This document shows, piece after piece, positions 1-11,889 of a stretch of DNA of 64,000 nucleotides. Under the pieces are notes generated by a model, which did not search any database, was not told the DNA's origin, and was given only the letters and a program-made list of their open reading frames with translations. This DNA comes from Arcobacteraceae bacterium (GTDB lineage Bacteria; Campylobacterota; Campylobacteria; Campylobacterales; Arcobacteraceae). The stretch is from assembly GCA_028687375.1 (NCBI GenBank), contig JAQUAG010000001.1, positions 228,664 to 292,663 of the forward strand. Reading direction: 5' to 3'. The position numbers were made by a program, and so were the translations under genes. Each line of letters begins with the position of its first letter. Position 1 is the stretch's first letter.

Positions 1-95
1 GGGCAGAATCTATTTTTTAGATCTCTGTACTATTTGTACAATATTAACTACCATATTTGACATTTTCTACTTAAAATATTTATTTATCTTCCATT

Positions 96-500
96 TTAGT
101 AACTCATAGAACCAGCATTAATAATACCAATGCAAATTGCTAAAAATGCCATCATAAAACCAACTGAAACTTTTTTATCTTCTATAGCTTTTGTAAAATT
201 ATATTTTGATGGTACTCTTGTCACTAATAAAGCAAAAATGAGTTGCACAACTATTGCAACTGCACCCCAAATTAAAAAATCTACATAAGAGATAGAATGT
301 ACTAAAGCACTATAAAGTGGTAATGAAACACCAATAATAGATCCACCAAATCCAATTGCTGCAGCAGCATTATTATCTTGGAAAATCATTTTATAGTCAT
401 CGTACGGTGTCACCAATGCATACAAATACAAAAATACCCCTATGAAAGCTAAACCCGTTAAAAAAAATAGACCAAAAGCCAATAATGAACCATATTCCAT
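96..500 (-). CDS. DUF350 family inner-membrane protein
   Basis: A 134-residue integral membrane protein with about four hydrophobic segments (roughly residues 8-28, 47-68, 72-95 and 112-131) and very little soluble sequence. The glycine/alanine-rich stretch AAAAIGFGGSIIGVSLPLY followed by a WGAVAIVVQLIF helix fits the DUF350 (YjfL-like) family, whose function is not established. The ATG at 500 is preceded by a clear AAGGAG ribosome site. It lies downstream of mnmG on the same strand, about 45 bases away. The family call rests on hydrophobic pattern and motif; no catalytic residues can be named. Confidence 0.75.
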   Translation of the reverse strand: MEYGSLLAFGLFFLTGLAFIGVFLYLYALVTPYDDYKMIFQDNNAAAAIGFGGSIIGVSLPLYSALVHSISYVDFLIWGAVAIVVQLIFALLVTRVPSKYNFTKAIEDKKVSVGFMMAFLAICIGIINAGSMSY

Positions 501-544
501 AAATTATCTCCTTGTAAAATAGTGTATAAGCATATTAAATTTTA

Positions 545-4754
<4,210 letters not shown>

Positions 4755-5819
4755 CTATAGTATAACTGGCATTATTATTGTTGTAAAATTATTATCTCTT
4801 AATGCAAATGGTAATCTTGTTTCATTAAATCCAATTTCAAATTTTTCACTATTTGATGTACTTAAAAAATCAAGTAAATATTTACTGTTTACCGCAAATT
4901 GAAATGATTCGTTAATATCTAAATTCTCTTCAATTTGAGTTTTTGCTTCACTATCTTCATCTAAACTTTCTAAAACAATATTAGATTGAGAGAAAGTAAT
5001 TTTAATATTTGGTTTAAGTGAAGTTATCAATTTAATTGCATCTATAAAAAGATTTCTACTAACTTTAACGGTAACTTTGAAATTATTTGGTAATATTCTT
5101 GCATAATCTGGAAATTTACCATTTATAAGTTTTGTAAAAAACATATAATTTTTATTTTGAACAACAAGATTTACATCATCATATTTTATTTCGCAATCAT
5201 CAAAAAATAATTTTTGAATTTCAATAATAGCTTTTTTTGGAACTATGATTTGATTTGATTTATTATTTATATTTTCTATTTTACTAATAGCTAATCTTCT
5301 TGTATCAGTTGCTACAAAATTTATTTTATCCTCTTTGATATCTATTAATGCACCATTTAGTTCAAATTTAGGATTGTTATTATCAATTGCAGGAGTTATA
5401 TTTTTAATAGAGTTGATTACATTAATAATATTTACATCTATCTTATGTAATGTTTCCATATTAGGAAAATCAGGATATTCATTTGCATCATACATTGGTA
5501 ATTTAAATGATGTTTTATTTTGTTTGATATGAAGATTATTATCAATTACTTCAAAATTTATATTTTCATTTTTAAGTCTTCTAATAATATTTAAAAGGTT
5601 ACTACCATTAACTGTTGCTTTTCCCTCTTCATAATTTTCAATTTCATCAATATGTGATAATAATCCCATTTCATAATCAGTTGATTTTAAAATCAAAATA
5701 TCATTAGTAATTTCTATATAAATATGCGAAGTGATTGCACTTAAATCTTTTTTTTCTAAAAAAGGTTGCATAGAGGCAATGACTTGTTCAAATTTTCCTT
5801 TGTTCGTGCTAAATTTCAT
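4755..5819 (-). CDS. dnaN: DNA polymerase III beta subunit (sliding clamp)
   Basis: The 354 residues form the three-domain beta clamp that tethers DNA polymerase III to DNA. Recognisable signatures are the opening MKFSTNKGKFEQVIASM, the central AIDNNNPKFELNGALIDI, VATDTRRLAISK and the C-terminal PVIL ending. The gene lies between dnaA (separated by the 157-base origin spacer) and gyrB, the usual Campylobacterota order. Lysine- and asparagine-rich codon use matches its neighbours. An AGGACAAA ribosome site precedes the ATG. Confidence 0.95.
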   Translation of the reverse strand: MKFSTNKGKFEQVIASMQPFLEKKDLSAITSHIYIEITNDILILKSTDYEMGLLSHIDEIENYEEGKATVNGSNLLNIIRRLKNENINFEVIDNNLHIKQNKTSFKLPMYDANEYPDFPNMETLHKIDVNIINVINSIKNITPAIDNNNPKFELNGALIDIKEDKINFVATDTRRLAISKIENINNKSNQIIVPKKAIIEIQKLFFDDCEIKYDDVNLVVQNKNYMFFTKLINGKFPDYARILPNNFKVTVKVSRNLFIDAIKLITSLKPNIKITFSQSNIVLESLDEDSEAKTQIEENLDINESFQFAVNSKYLLDFLSTSNSEKFEIGFNETRLPFALRDNNFTTIIMPVIL

Positions 5820-5976
5820 AATTTGTCCTTTTAATATATTTAACTAAAATTAGTAGTGATAGTAGTCTATGTGAATAGATGAAAATAAGAGATAAAAGAC
5901 TTGTCCATCGCTATTTATAACGAAGCCAAACTTTCATATTTTATTCACATTTATTCACATATTTTTATCAGCTCCC
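5820..5976. other. dnaA-dnaN intergenic part of oriC (DnaA boxes)
   Basis: This AT-rich spacer carries two perfect TTATTCACA DnaA boxes in tandem at 5941-5949 and 5951-5959, one helical turn apart, and a near-box TGTGAATAG at 5870-5878 on the opposite strand. Helicobacter pylori is known to have a bipartite origin on both sides of dnaA. Finding boxes here as well as upstream of dnaA suggests the same arrangement. Which half contains the unwinding element cannot be decided from sequence alone. Confidence 0.75.
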
Positions 5977-7290
5977 TTATTTTGTTAATATTTTATTTTT
6001 TAGATTTTCTAAAATCAATCTAAAATTTTCATCTTTTTCTATAAGTTCATTTGCTTTAGAGATATTTTTAGAAACACTAGAGTGATCTTTCATACCTAAA
6101 AATTTTGCGATATCTGGCATAGAGTTATGTGTTAATTCTCTTGCTAAAAAGATTACAATTCGTCTTGCATTTACGATATTTGCAGTTCTTTTTGATGATT
6201 TTAAATCACTTGGCTTAATATTAAGTTCAGCAGAAACAACCTCTATAATATTTGGTAATTTGATGTTATTTTTTTTCTCTTTAACTTGATTTTTTAAAAG
6301 ATTTTTAACCAAATCCATATCAATTTTTTGCCCTAGTAAATCAGCACTAGCATTGATTTTGATAAGTAATCCTTCAATTTCTCTAATTGAGCTATCTAAT
6401 GAAGTTGCTATATAATTTATAATTTCTTTTGAGAGATGAATCCCATTTAATTCACTTTTCTTTTCAACAATTGCGATTTTTGTTTCAAGTTCAGGAAGTT
6501 GAATATCAGTAGTTAGTCCCCATTCAAATCTACTTTTGAGTCTCTCTTCAAGCCCAGCTATTTGTGATGGAAGTTTATCACTTGTAAGGATGATTTGTTT
6601 ATTTGCAGTATGAAGTTCATTAAATGTGTGAAAAAACTCCTTTTGAGTCTCCTCTTTACCACTTAAAAATTGGATATCATCAATAAGAAGTAAGTCACAT
6701 TTTCTGTATTTATTTCTAAAATGTTCCATGTTTTTATTTTTTAAACTAAAAGTAAAATCATTCATAAACTGTTCAATAGTCACATAAATAACCACTTTAT
6801 TGTGTTCAATTGCGTGATTACCAATAGCTTGAAGCAAGTGAGTTTTTCCAAGTCCAGTCCCACCATATATAAATAGTGGGTTATATTGTTTCCCTAAATT
6901 TGAAGCAACAGCTTTACTTGCATTGTAAGCCATTTGATTTGAACTACCAACTACAAATGATTCAAAAGTGTACGATTGATTTAAAATAGTATTTTCTGGG
7001 GTATTAATAGCTGATTGCTCATTGATAATATCTTTTTTAGATCTTCTTTTTTCACCTATTAAAAGTATTTCAATTGATGGTCTAATCGAAGTTTGATTAA
7101 AATAAATATCTTGGATGATAGTATTAAATTTTGTTTTGATATAGGTTGCTATAAATCTATTTGGAGCTTCAAATACAAGTAATTCATCACTAGAACTTGT
7201 TTTTTTAAAAATAAGTTGCTTTATGAATTTTGTATAATCCGAGGTTGAAACCTCTTTTTTTAACTCTTCTATGATATTTACTTTTGACAA
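5977..7290 (-). CDS. dnaA: chromosomal replication initiator protein DnaA
   Basis: AAA+ initiator that binds DnaA boxes and opens the origin. The 437 residues show a short N-terminal domain I, a linker, the ATPase with Walker A GGTGLGKT (143-150) and Walker B LLIDD (201-205), and the C-terminal DNA-binding domain IV with the DHSSV signature (402-406). Translation appears to start at a TTG (7290-7288) preceded by AGGA; no nearby in-frame ATG would preserve domain I. DnaA boxes flank the gene on both sides, consistent with autoregulation. Confidence 0.96.
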   Translation of the reverse strand: MSKVNIIEELKKEVSTSDYTKFIKQLIFKKTSSSDELLVFEAPNRFIATYIKTKFNTIIQDIYFNQTSIRPSIEILLIGEKRRSKKDIINEQSAINTPENTILNQSYTFESFVVGSSNQMAYNASKAVASNLGKQYNPLFIYGGTGLGKTHLLQAIGNHAIEHNKVVIYVTIEQFMNDFTFSLKNKNMEHFRNKYRKCDLLLIDDIQFLSGKEETQKEFFHTFNELHTANKQIILTSDKLPSQIAGLEERLKSRFEWGLTTDIQLPELETKIAIVEKKSELNGIHLSKEIINYIATSLDSSIREIEGLLIKINASADLLGQKIDMDLVKNLLKNQVKEKKNNIKLPNIIEVVSAELNIKPSDLKSSKRTANIVNARRIVIFLARELTHNSMPDIAKFLGMKDHSSVSKNISKANELIEKDENFRLILENLKNKILTK

Positions 7291-7596
7291 ATTTTTTAAT
7301 CCTATTATTTTTTAAAATGTTTTTGATTATATCTAAAAATCATTTAAAATCTTTGTGAATATGTGAATAACTTTTAGTGAATTGGTGAAAGCTATTAAAA
7401 GAGAGTTAAATTAGTTACTCTCTTAGGTTTGTAATCATGGGCTTTTTATTATCAAGTATAGTAGATGTAAAAATAAATAAAGGGGTGAATAATTTTATAA
7501 TATTAGGTTTTAAACTGTGAATTCTTTATCTTGTGATAATAAAAGTGATTAAATTGAATAAGTGTGAATAATTCTATTTTAGATATGATTGCATTT
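7291..7596. other. oriC region upstream of dnaA
   Basis: This 306-base gene-free stretch holds perfect TGTGAATAA boxes at 7362-7370 and 7563-7571, and variants TGTGAATAT (7354-7362), GGTGAATAA (about 7484-7492), TGTGAATTC (7516-7524) and TGTGATAAT (7532-7540). All are on the plus strand in an otherwise very AT-rich background. The dnaA promoter on the minus strand and the ruvC promoter on the plus strand must also lie here. Together with 5820-5976 this forms the probable replication origin, and gene orientation changes at this point. Confidence 0.8.
7584..7589 (+). promoter_or_regulatory. predicted -10 box of ruvC (leaderless)
   Basis: TATGAT lies seven bases before the chosen ruvC ATG at 7597, so the transcript would begin at or next to the start codon. 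The DnaA box at 7563-7571 sits about 26-34 bases upstream of that ATG, inside the promoter, where DnaA binding could hinder transcription. Confidence 0.45.
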
Positions 7597-8061
7597 ATGA
7601 AAATATTGAGTATCGATCCTGGAACCATAAATTGTGGTTATTGTATTTTAGAAGTGATTAACAAAAAACCAAAGCTCGTTGAAGCGGGTCTTATAAAAAT
7701 GAAATCAAGAATTTTGCAAGAGCAAATTGTTGAATTTATTGAAGGAATTGATTTGGTGGTGAAAAATCACACAATTAGTCAAGTTGCTATGGAAGATATG
7801 TTTTATGCATTTAATCCAAAAACGGTTATAAAACTTGCACAATTTCGTGGTGCTATCACTTTAAAAATTTTACAAGATTTTGGAAATTTTTATGAATATA
7901 CACCTTTACAAGTAAAAAAAGCAGTAACAGGAAATGGAAAGGCGACAAAAGAACAAGTCTCTTTTATGGTTAAAAGACTTCTTAATTTAAAGCAAGAGAT
8001 TAAGCCATTTGATGTAACAGATGCAATTGCAGTTGGTTTAGCACACTGTCAAAGATTATAA
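7597..8061 (+). CDS. ruvC: crossover junction endodeoxyribonuclease RuvC
   Basis: Holliday-junction resolvase of the RuvABC recombination repair complex, with an RNase H-like fold. Counting from this ATG the protein has 154 residues and the acidic catalytic set is in place: Asp7 in SIDPGT, Glu66 in AMEDMF, Asp139 and Asp142 in FDVTDAIA. A longer in-frame GTG start at 7564 was rejected because the added 11 residues are not RuvC-like and the GTG lies inside a perfect DnaA box. A -10-like TATGAT just upstream suggests a leaderless message. Confidence 0.93.
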   Translation: MKILSIDPGTINCGYCILEVINKKPKLVEAGLIKMKSRILQEQIVEFIEGIDLVVKNHTISQVAMEDMFYAFNPKTVIKLAQFRGAITLKILQDFGNFYEYTPLQVKKAVTGNGKATKEQVSFMVKRLLNLKQEIKPFDVTDAIAVGLAHCQRL

Positions 8062-8100
8062 TTTTTTAATTTAAAAATATTAATTTGAAAAAAAGATAAT

Positions 8101-8135
8101 AAAGTTACATAAAAGTTACATAAAAAAGCTATAAT
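8101..8135 (+). promoter_or_regulatory. promoter with 11-bp tandem direct repeat before the response regulator
   Basis: AAAGTTACATA occurs twice head-to-tail at 8101-8111 and 8112-8122, followed after seven bases by a perfect TATAAT at 8130-8135. There is no good -35 box; the repeats occupy its place. OmpR/PhoB-type regulators are known to bind direct repeats with an 11-base period, so this is a candidate activation or autoregulation site. The predicted start of transcription coincides with the ATG at 8142. Confidence 0.55.
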
Positions 8136-8141
8136 TTTTTT

Positions 8142-8789
8142 ATGAAAATATTTTTAGTAGAAGATGATATCTTATTAAATGAAGCCATAACTAGTACATT
8201 TTCAAGTTTAGGTTATGAAGTTACCTCTTTTGATGATGGAAAAAAAGCGTTTGAAAATATAGATAAAGCATATGATTTGTTTATGATTGATATAAATTTA
8301 CCAAATGTCAATGGGATAGAGCTTGTAAAACAAATCAAGAAAGTTTATAGTGAAGCAAATGTGTTCATTATGAGTGCTGATATTGATATACAAACTATTT
8401 TAAAAGCTTATGATATAGGTTGTATTGATTATATTAAAAAACCATTTGATGTTAGAGAAATAATAGCTAAGATAAAACATACACTTAAAATACCACTTGG
8501 TAATATTAAATTTAAAAACTGTTCTCAATCATTTTATAATCGAGATAAAAAAGTTATTGTTTATGAAAAAAAAGAGATAAGATTAACAGCAAAAGAGTTA
8601 TTACTTATTGACATACTTTTAAAAAATGCAAATCATATTGTTTCAAATGATCAAATAGAGGATTATGTTTGGGGTGAAAGTTTTAAAAATGGACATGTAA
8701 GGCAACTTGTAGCAAAAATTAGACGAAAAATACCTTGTCATATAATTGAAAATCATAATTCAAATGGATACACAATAAATACTTTGTAA
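8142..8789 (+). CDS. OmpR-family response regulator (orphan)
   Basis: A 215-residue two-component regulator. The receiver domain (1-115) has the acidic pocket EDD (7-9), phosphoacceptor Asp50 in MIDINLP, Ser78 and Lys100 before Pro101. A C-terminal winged-helix domain (about 135-213) with LTAKELLLIDILL and GHVRQLVAKIRRKI is DNA-binding. No histidine kinase is adjacent; the nearest is at 15331-17526 on the other strand, so its partner is unknown. The last codons lie in a hairpin that probably ends transcription. The gene product may act on the 11-bp repeat upstream. Confidence 0.93.
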   Translation: MKIFLVEDDILLNEAITSTFSSLGYEVTSFDDGKKAFENIDKAYDLFMIDINLPNVNGIELVKQIKKVYSEANVFIMSADIDIQTILKAYDIGCIDYIKKPFDVREIIAKIKHTLKIPLGNIKFKNCSQSFYNRDKKVIVYEKKEIRLTAKELLLIDILLKNANHIVSNDQIEDYVWGESFKNGHVRQLVAKIRRKIPCHIIENHNSNGYTINTL

Positions 8790-8822
8790 GATAAGAGTCT
8801 AAAAAGATTATTATCTTACAAA
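8783..8822. terminator. bidirectional hairpin between response regulator and thyX
   Basis: Perfect 12-base arms TTTGTAAGATAA (8783-8794) and TTATCTTACAAA (8811-8822) around a 16-base loop; the first arm contains the stop codon of the response regulator. It lies between convergent genes and could serve both. It is low in GC, so it may be a weak terminator. Confidence 0.55.
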
Positions 8823-8832
8823 AAGAGTTAAG

Positions 8833-9510
8833 TTATTCCTCTTTAAGAGAGTTTTCAAAAAGGTACTTATGATCACTTGGCAAAATTTTAAATAATGTTT
8901 TAGCTAAATCTTGAATCTCCCATAAAGCACTTTTACTACTTCTTAAAGCAATAAAATTTTGGAGACTTCTAGCATTGATTGTCCATGTTAATTCAGTTTT
9001 ATAACTCTCAGGTAAACAATATTTTGCTCTATCATTTGAAATACCATCAACTAACATAAGTCGCAAGTTTTCAAGTGCTACAACAGAAGAAAAATCAACA
9101 CCTAAAACACCACTCCAAACTAGGTATTTAGAAGCTCTTACCATATGAATATCTGCATAAACTTCAGTTGGATTTGAATATTTTTCTTTAAGTTCTAGCA
9201 TAGACATTCCATTCGTAAAACTAGTTTCCTCTTTTAACTCTTTAAGAGTATATCTTGTAGATTTTACACTTGGACTGGCCATTCTATGTCTTGCTAACTC
9301 TTGGAGTAAAGCACGACTTATTCCACTTATATAAAATGTGTAAGTGAGATGCTCTAATGTTGAAGCATGTTTAAATTTATTTCCAACTCTATCGATGAGG
9401 TCTTTATCTTTTTCTCCACCATTATCACTTTTATCGAAACTTTGCCAGCAAGTTCTTATAGCTGTTGCACATATCGCTAAAGAAGAGTGCTGTAGTAATT
9501 CAACTTTCAT
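8833..9510 (-). CDS. thyX: FAD-dependent thymidylate synthase ThyX
   Basis: Makes dTMP from dUMP using methylene-tetrahydrofolate and NAD(P)H through a flavin, replacing ThyA. The 225 residues include the diagnostic RHR-x7-S motif (RHRMASPSVKS, residues 74-84) and the preceding HASTLEH. Length and motif are typical. It lies 78 bases downstream of hemD on the same strand. No thyA is seen in this window. Confidence 0.96.
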   Translation of the reverse strand: MKVELLQHSSLAICATAIRTCWQSFDKSDNGGEKDKDLIDRVGNKFKHASTLEHLTYTFYISGISRALLQELARHRMASPSVKSTRYTLKELKEETSFTNGMSMLELKEKYSNPTEVYADIHMVRASKYLVWSGVLGVDFSSVVALENLRLMLVDGISNDRAKYCLPESYKTELTWTINARSLQNFIALRSSKSALWEIQDLAKTLFKILPSDHKYLFENSLKEE

Positions 9511-9588
9511 ATTTTTATCCTATTTTTCATTTTTCTCATTATACTAACTTTCAACTTCTAAATTGCACAAAATTAGTTATTTTATAAT

Positions 9589-10491
9589 CTAAGATAAAAT
9601 CTCAATTGCTTTTTTAACACAAAATTCAAGAGAAGTATTATCTGAAATGATTGGTTGAATATTTGATGGAAAATATTTAGCAGTTGTATGTCCTATAGCA
9701 ATAGCTGTAAAGCTATCATCCCAAAGATTATTTGACAAAAAGCATTTAATTGTTGAAGGTGATGAAAAAATAATAACAGAGTTTTTAGGAAGAGGTGTTG
9801 TAGCTTCATATTTGTTACATAAAGTTTGATAGACAATTGTTTCATCACAAGCGATACCATTTTCTTTTAAAATAGTTACAGCATTTGAAACTAAATCTTT
9901 TCCTCGTACATAAAGGACATTTTTATTTTTTAGAAGAGGAATTAACTCTTTTGCAAACTCATTTCCATGTTTTGCTTTTCCAGTAAAAGTGAGTTTCCCA
10001 CCCATCTCTTTGAGAACTTTTGCAGTTTGTGGTGCTATTACATAACTTGGGATATTTTTCCATAAGGGAGAGATTTTATCTATTCCAATAATTGCATTTT
10101 TTGAAGTAAAAATAAGGGCATCATAAGATTCTAGACTAATATTTGTATATTGATAGTCTATTTTTAGCATTGGAAGATTTTTTGCCCATTTGACTTTTTT
10201 ATCACTTAAAATATAGATGTTCATTTTATTATTTTTGTAAGAATTTAGTTTTGATTTAAAAAATCGTTTTATTTTCGAGATGAAATTATCTTTCTTTGAA
10301 ATTAAAATTGATTCATTTTCATCTACAAAAAATTGAAAACCATTTGTTGTAAGGGTATAAGTTATTTTTATTTTTTCTTTATAGATTTCATCTTTATTAA
10401 ATTTTGGATCTTTAAAAAGGGTATTCGTTGCTATATCATATTCATAATAGATAAGATTTAACTTATCAATAATAGCATCAATTTTTTTCAT
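9589..10491 (-). CDS. hemD: uroporphyrinogen-III synthase with N-terminal extension
   Basis: Residues 90-300 look like HemD, which cyclises hydroxymethylbilane to uroporphyrinogen III in haem synthesis: MNIYILSDKK, YDALIFTSKNAI, a VLYVRGKD turn, VIFSSPSTIKCF and AIAIGHTTAKYF. The first 89 residues are extra, Lys/Asp/Asn-rich and not recognised, with a basic stretch KIKRFFKSKL joining them to the enzyme part. The start at 10491 has an AAGG ribosome site; Met90 (codon at 10224) would give a normal 211-residue HemD but lacks one. A fusion or a mis-assigned start are both possible. HemD sequences diverge strongly, so the family call is good but not certain. Confidence 0.8.
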   Translation of the reverse strand: MKKIDAIIDKLNLIYYEYDIATNTLFKDPKFNKDEIYKEKIKITYTLTTNGFQFFVDENESILISKKDNFISKIKRFFKSKLNSYKNNKMNIYILSDKKVKWAKNLPMLKIDYQYTNISLESYDALIFTSKNAIIGIDKISPLWKNIPSYVIAPQTAKVLKEMGGKLTFTGKAKHGNEFAKELIPLLKNKNVLYVRGKDLVSNAVTILKENGIACDETIVYQTLCNKYEATTPLPKNSVIIFSSPSTIKCFLSNNLWDDSFTAIAIGHTTAKYFPSNIQPIISDNTSLEFCVKKAIEILS

Positions 10492-10558
10492 AAGAATTAC
10501 CTTGTATTTAGATTATGGAGAGTTGATTATATATGATTTGGACTTGAATTGGAGTAAA

Positions 10559-10609
10559 TTTTTTGCTACTTTTTGCTACTTTTTGCTACTTTTTGCTACT
10601 TTTTGCTAC
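10559..10609 (+). repeat. 10-bp tandem repeat, five copies
   Basis: Five head-to-tail copies of TTTTTGCTAC fill 10559-10609 in the spacer between the divergent hemD and purT genes; the units are identical. The unit equals about one helical turn. The last copy runs into TACAAT at 10607-10612, a likely -10 box of purT, and the earlier units supply TTGCTA as a poor -35 at 18-base spacing. Confidence 0.9.
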
Positions 10610-10612
10610 AAT
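10583..10612 (+). promoter_or_regulatory. predicted purT promoter inside the tandem repeat
   Basis: TTGCTA (10583-10588), an 18-base spacer and TACAAT (10607-10612), followed by a leader of about 30 bases with AAAAGGGAAAA before the purT ATG at 10649. All promoter elements come from the repeat units, so a change in copy number would leave the core intact but alter upstream helical turns. Confidence 0.5.
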
Positions 10613-10648
10613 TAAGACATATATTAAAAAAAATAAAAGGGAAAAATT

Positions 10649-11815
10649 ATGAAATTTACAGCACCATTAAAAGCAAATAGTACGAAAATTATGCTTCTTG
10701 GAAGTGGAGAACTTGGAAAAGAAGTTGTTATTGAAGCACAAAGATTGGGGATTGAGACGGTTGCAGTTGATAGTTATGCAAACGCACCAGCACATCTTGT
10801 AGCAAATAAGTCTTATGTAGTGAATATGAAAGATAAAGAGCAACTTTTAGATGTAATTAGAAAAGAAAAACCTGACTTTATCCTTCCTGAAGTTGAAGCT
10901 ATCAGTATCGCTGCACTTTTTGAAGCAGAAAAAGAGGGATTTCATGTAATTCCAAATGCTGAAGCTGTAAATAAAACAATGAACAGAAAAAATATCAGAG
11001 TATTTGCTTGTGAAGAGTTGAAGCTTCCAGCAAGCGGATATAAATTTGTTACAACATTTGATGGGCTAAAAGAGGCTGCAAACCTTATGGGATTTCCTTG
11101 TGTAATTAAACCAGTTATGAGTAGTAGTGGGCATGGGCAAAGTGTAGCTAGAAGTACTGATGATTTGGAAAAATCATGGGAACTTGCAAAAGAAGCTAGA
11201 GGGGATGCAAGTGAACTTATCGTTGAGGAGTTTATCACTTTTGATTATGAGATTACCCTTTTAACTGTACGAAATGAAACAGGAACAGTATTTTGTGAGC
11301 CTATAGGGCATATCCAAAAAGATGGTGACTATATCTTCTCATGGCAACCAATGGAGATGAGCGAAATAGCGAAAGAAAAAGCAATTGAAATAGCACAAAA
11401 AATTACTGATGGACTAGGTGGAAGAGGGCTTTTTGGAGTTGAGCTTTTTGTAAAAGGTGATGATGTTTATTTTAGTGAAGTAAGCCCCCGACCACACGAT
11501 ACAGGGATGGTTACTTTGATTACTCAATCTCAAAGTGAATTTGCACTTCATATAAGAGCAGTACTTGGGCTTCCACTTGATTTTATAACTTATGGAGCAG
11601 GGGCAAGTGCAGCTTATAAAAGTACAACTGATACATTTACACCAGAAATTGAAGTAGATAGTGCGTTATTTACTAAAAACTCATTTGTAAGGGTATTTGG
11701 TAAACCACAAACACATCTGGGAAGAAGAATGGCAGTTGCACTTACTTTTGATAAAGAAAGTTCAGAAGTTGCACTTAATAATGCAAAAGAGTTAATTGGA
11801 AAAATTGCAGAATAG
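10649..11815 (+). CDS. purT: formate-dependent phosphoribosylglycinamide formyltransferase (PurT)
   Basis: ATP-grasp enzyme that formylates GAR with formate and ATP, the folate-independent third step of purine synthesis. The 388 residues match PurT length. Visible are [19 protein letters not shown], the ATP-grasp core [38 protein letters not shown] and [11 protein letters not shown]. The gene ends just before a strong hairpin terminator at 11840-11861. Other purine genes in the window are purM and purA, unlinked to it. Confidence 0.96.
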   Translation: MKFTAPLKANSTKIMLLGSGELGKEVVIEAQRLGIETVAVDSYANAPAHLVANKSYVVNMKDKEQLLDVIRKEKPDFILPEVEAISIAALFEAEKEGFHVIPNAEAVNKTMNRKNIRVFACEELKLPASGYKFVTTFDGLKEAANLMGFPCVIKPVMSSSGHGQSVARSTDDLEKSWELAKEARGDASELIVEEFITFDYEITLLTVRNETGTVFCEPIGHIQKDGDYIFSWQPMEMSEIAKEKAIEIAQKITDGLGGRGLFGVELFVKGDDVYFSEVSPRPHDTGMVTLITQSQSEFALHIRAVLGLPLDFITYGAGASAAYKSTTDTFTPEIEVDSALFTKNSFVRVFGKPQTHLGRRMAVALTFDKESSEVALNNAKELIGKIAE

Positions 11816-11839
11816 TAATTCTTTTAATATAATAAAAAA

Positions 11840-11861
11840 GCCCCAGATTTAAATCTGGGGC
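11840..11861. terminator. bidirectional rho-independent terminator of purT and actP
   Basis: Perfect 11-base arms GCCCCAGATTT / AAATCTGGGGC with no unpaired loop in the DNA palindrome, flanked by A6 on the left and T7 on the right. It therefore works in either direction and lies between the convergent purT and symporter genes. Confidence 0.93.
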
Positions 11862-11889
11862 TTTTTTTATGCTAAGAAGCCAAAGCTCC

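Noticed and set aside
1..95. Possible gene end at the window start
   Set aside because: No frame with coding character reaches the edge; the 95 bases are AT-rich spacer.
7564..7596. Longer ruvC start at GTG 7564
   Set aside because: It adds 11 residues unlike RuvC, has no ribosome site and lies inside a DnaA box.
10559..10609. The tandem repeat as a CRISPR array
   Set aside because: The unit is only 10 bases, there are no spacers and no cas genes are nearby.
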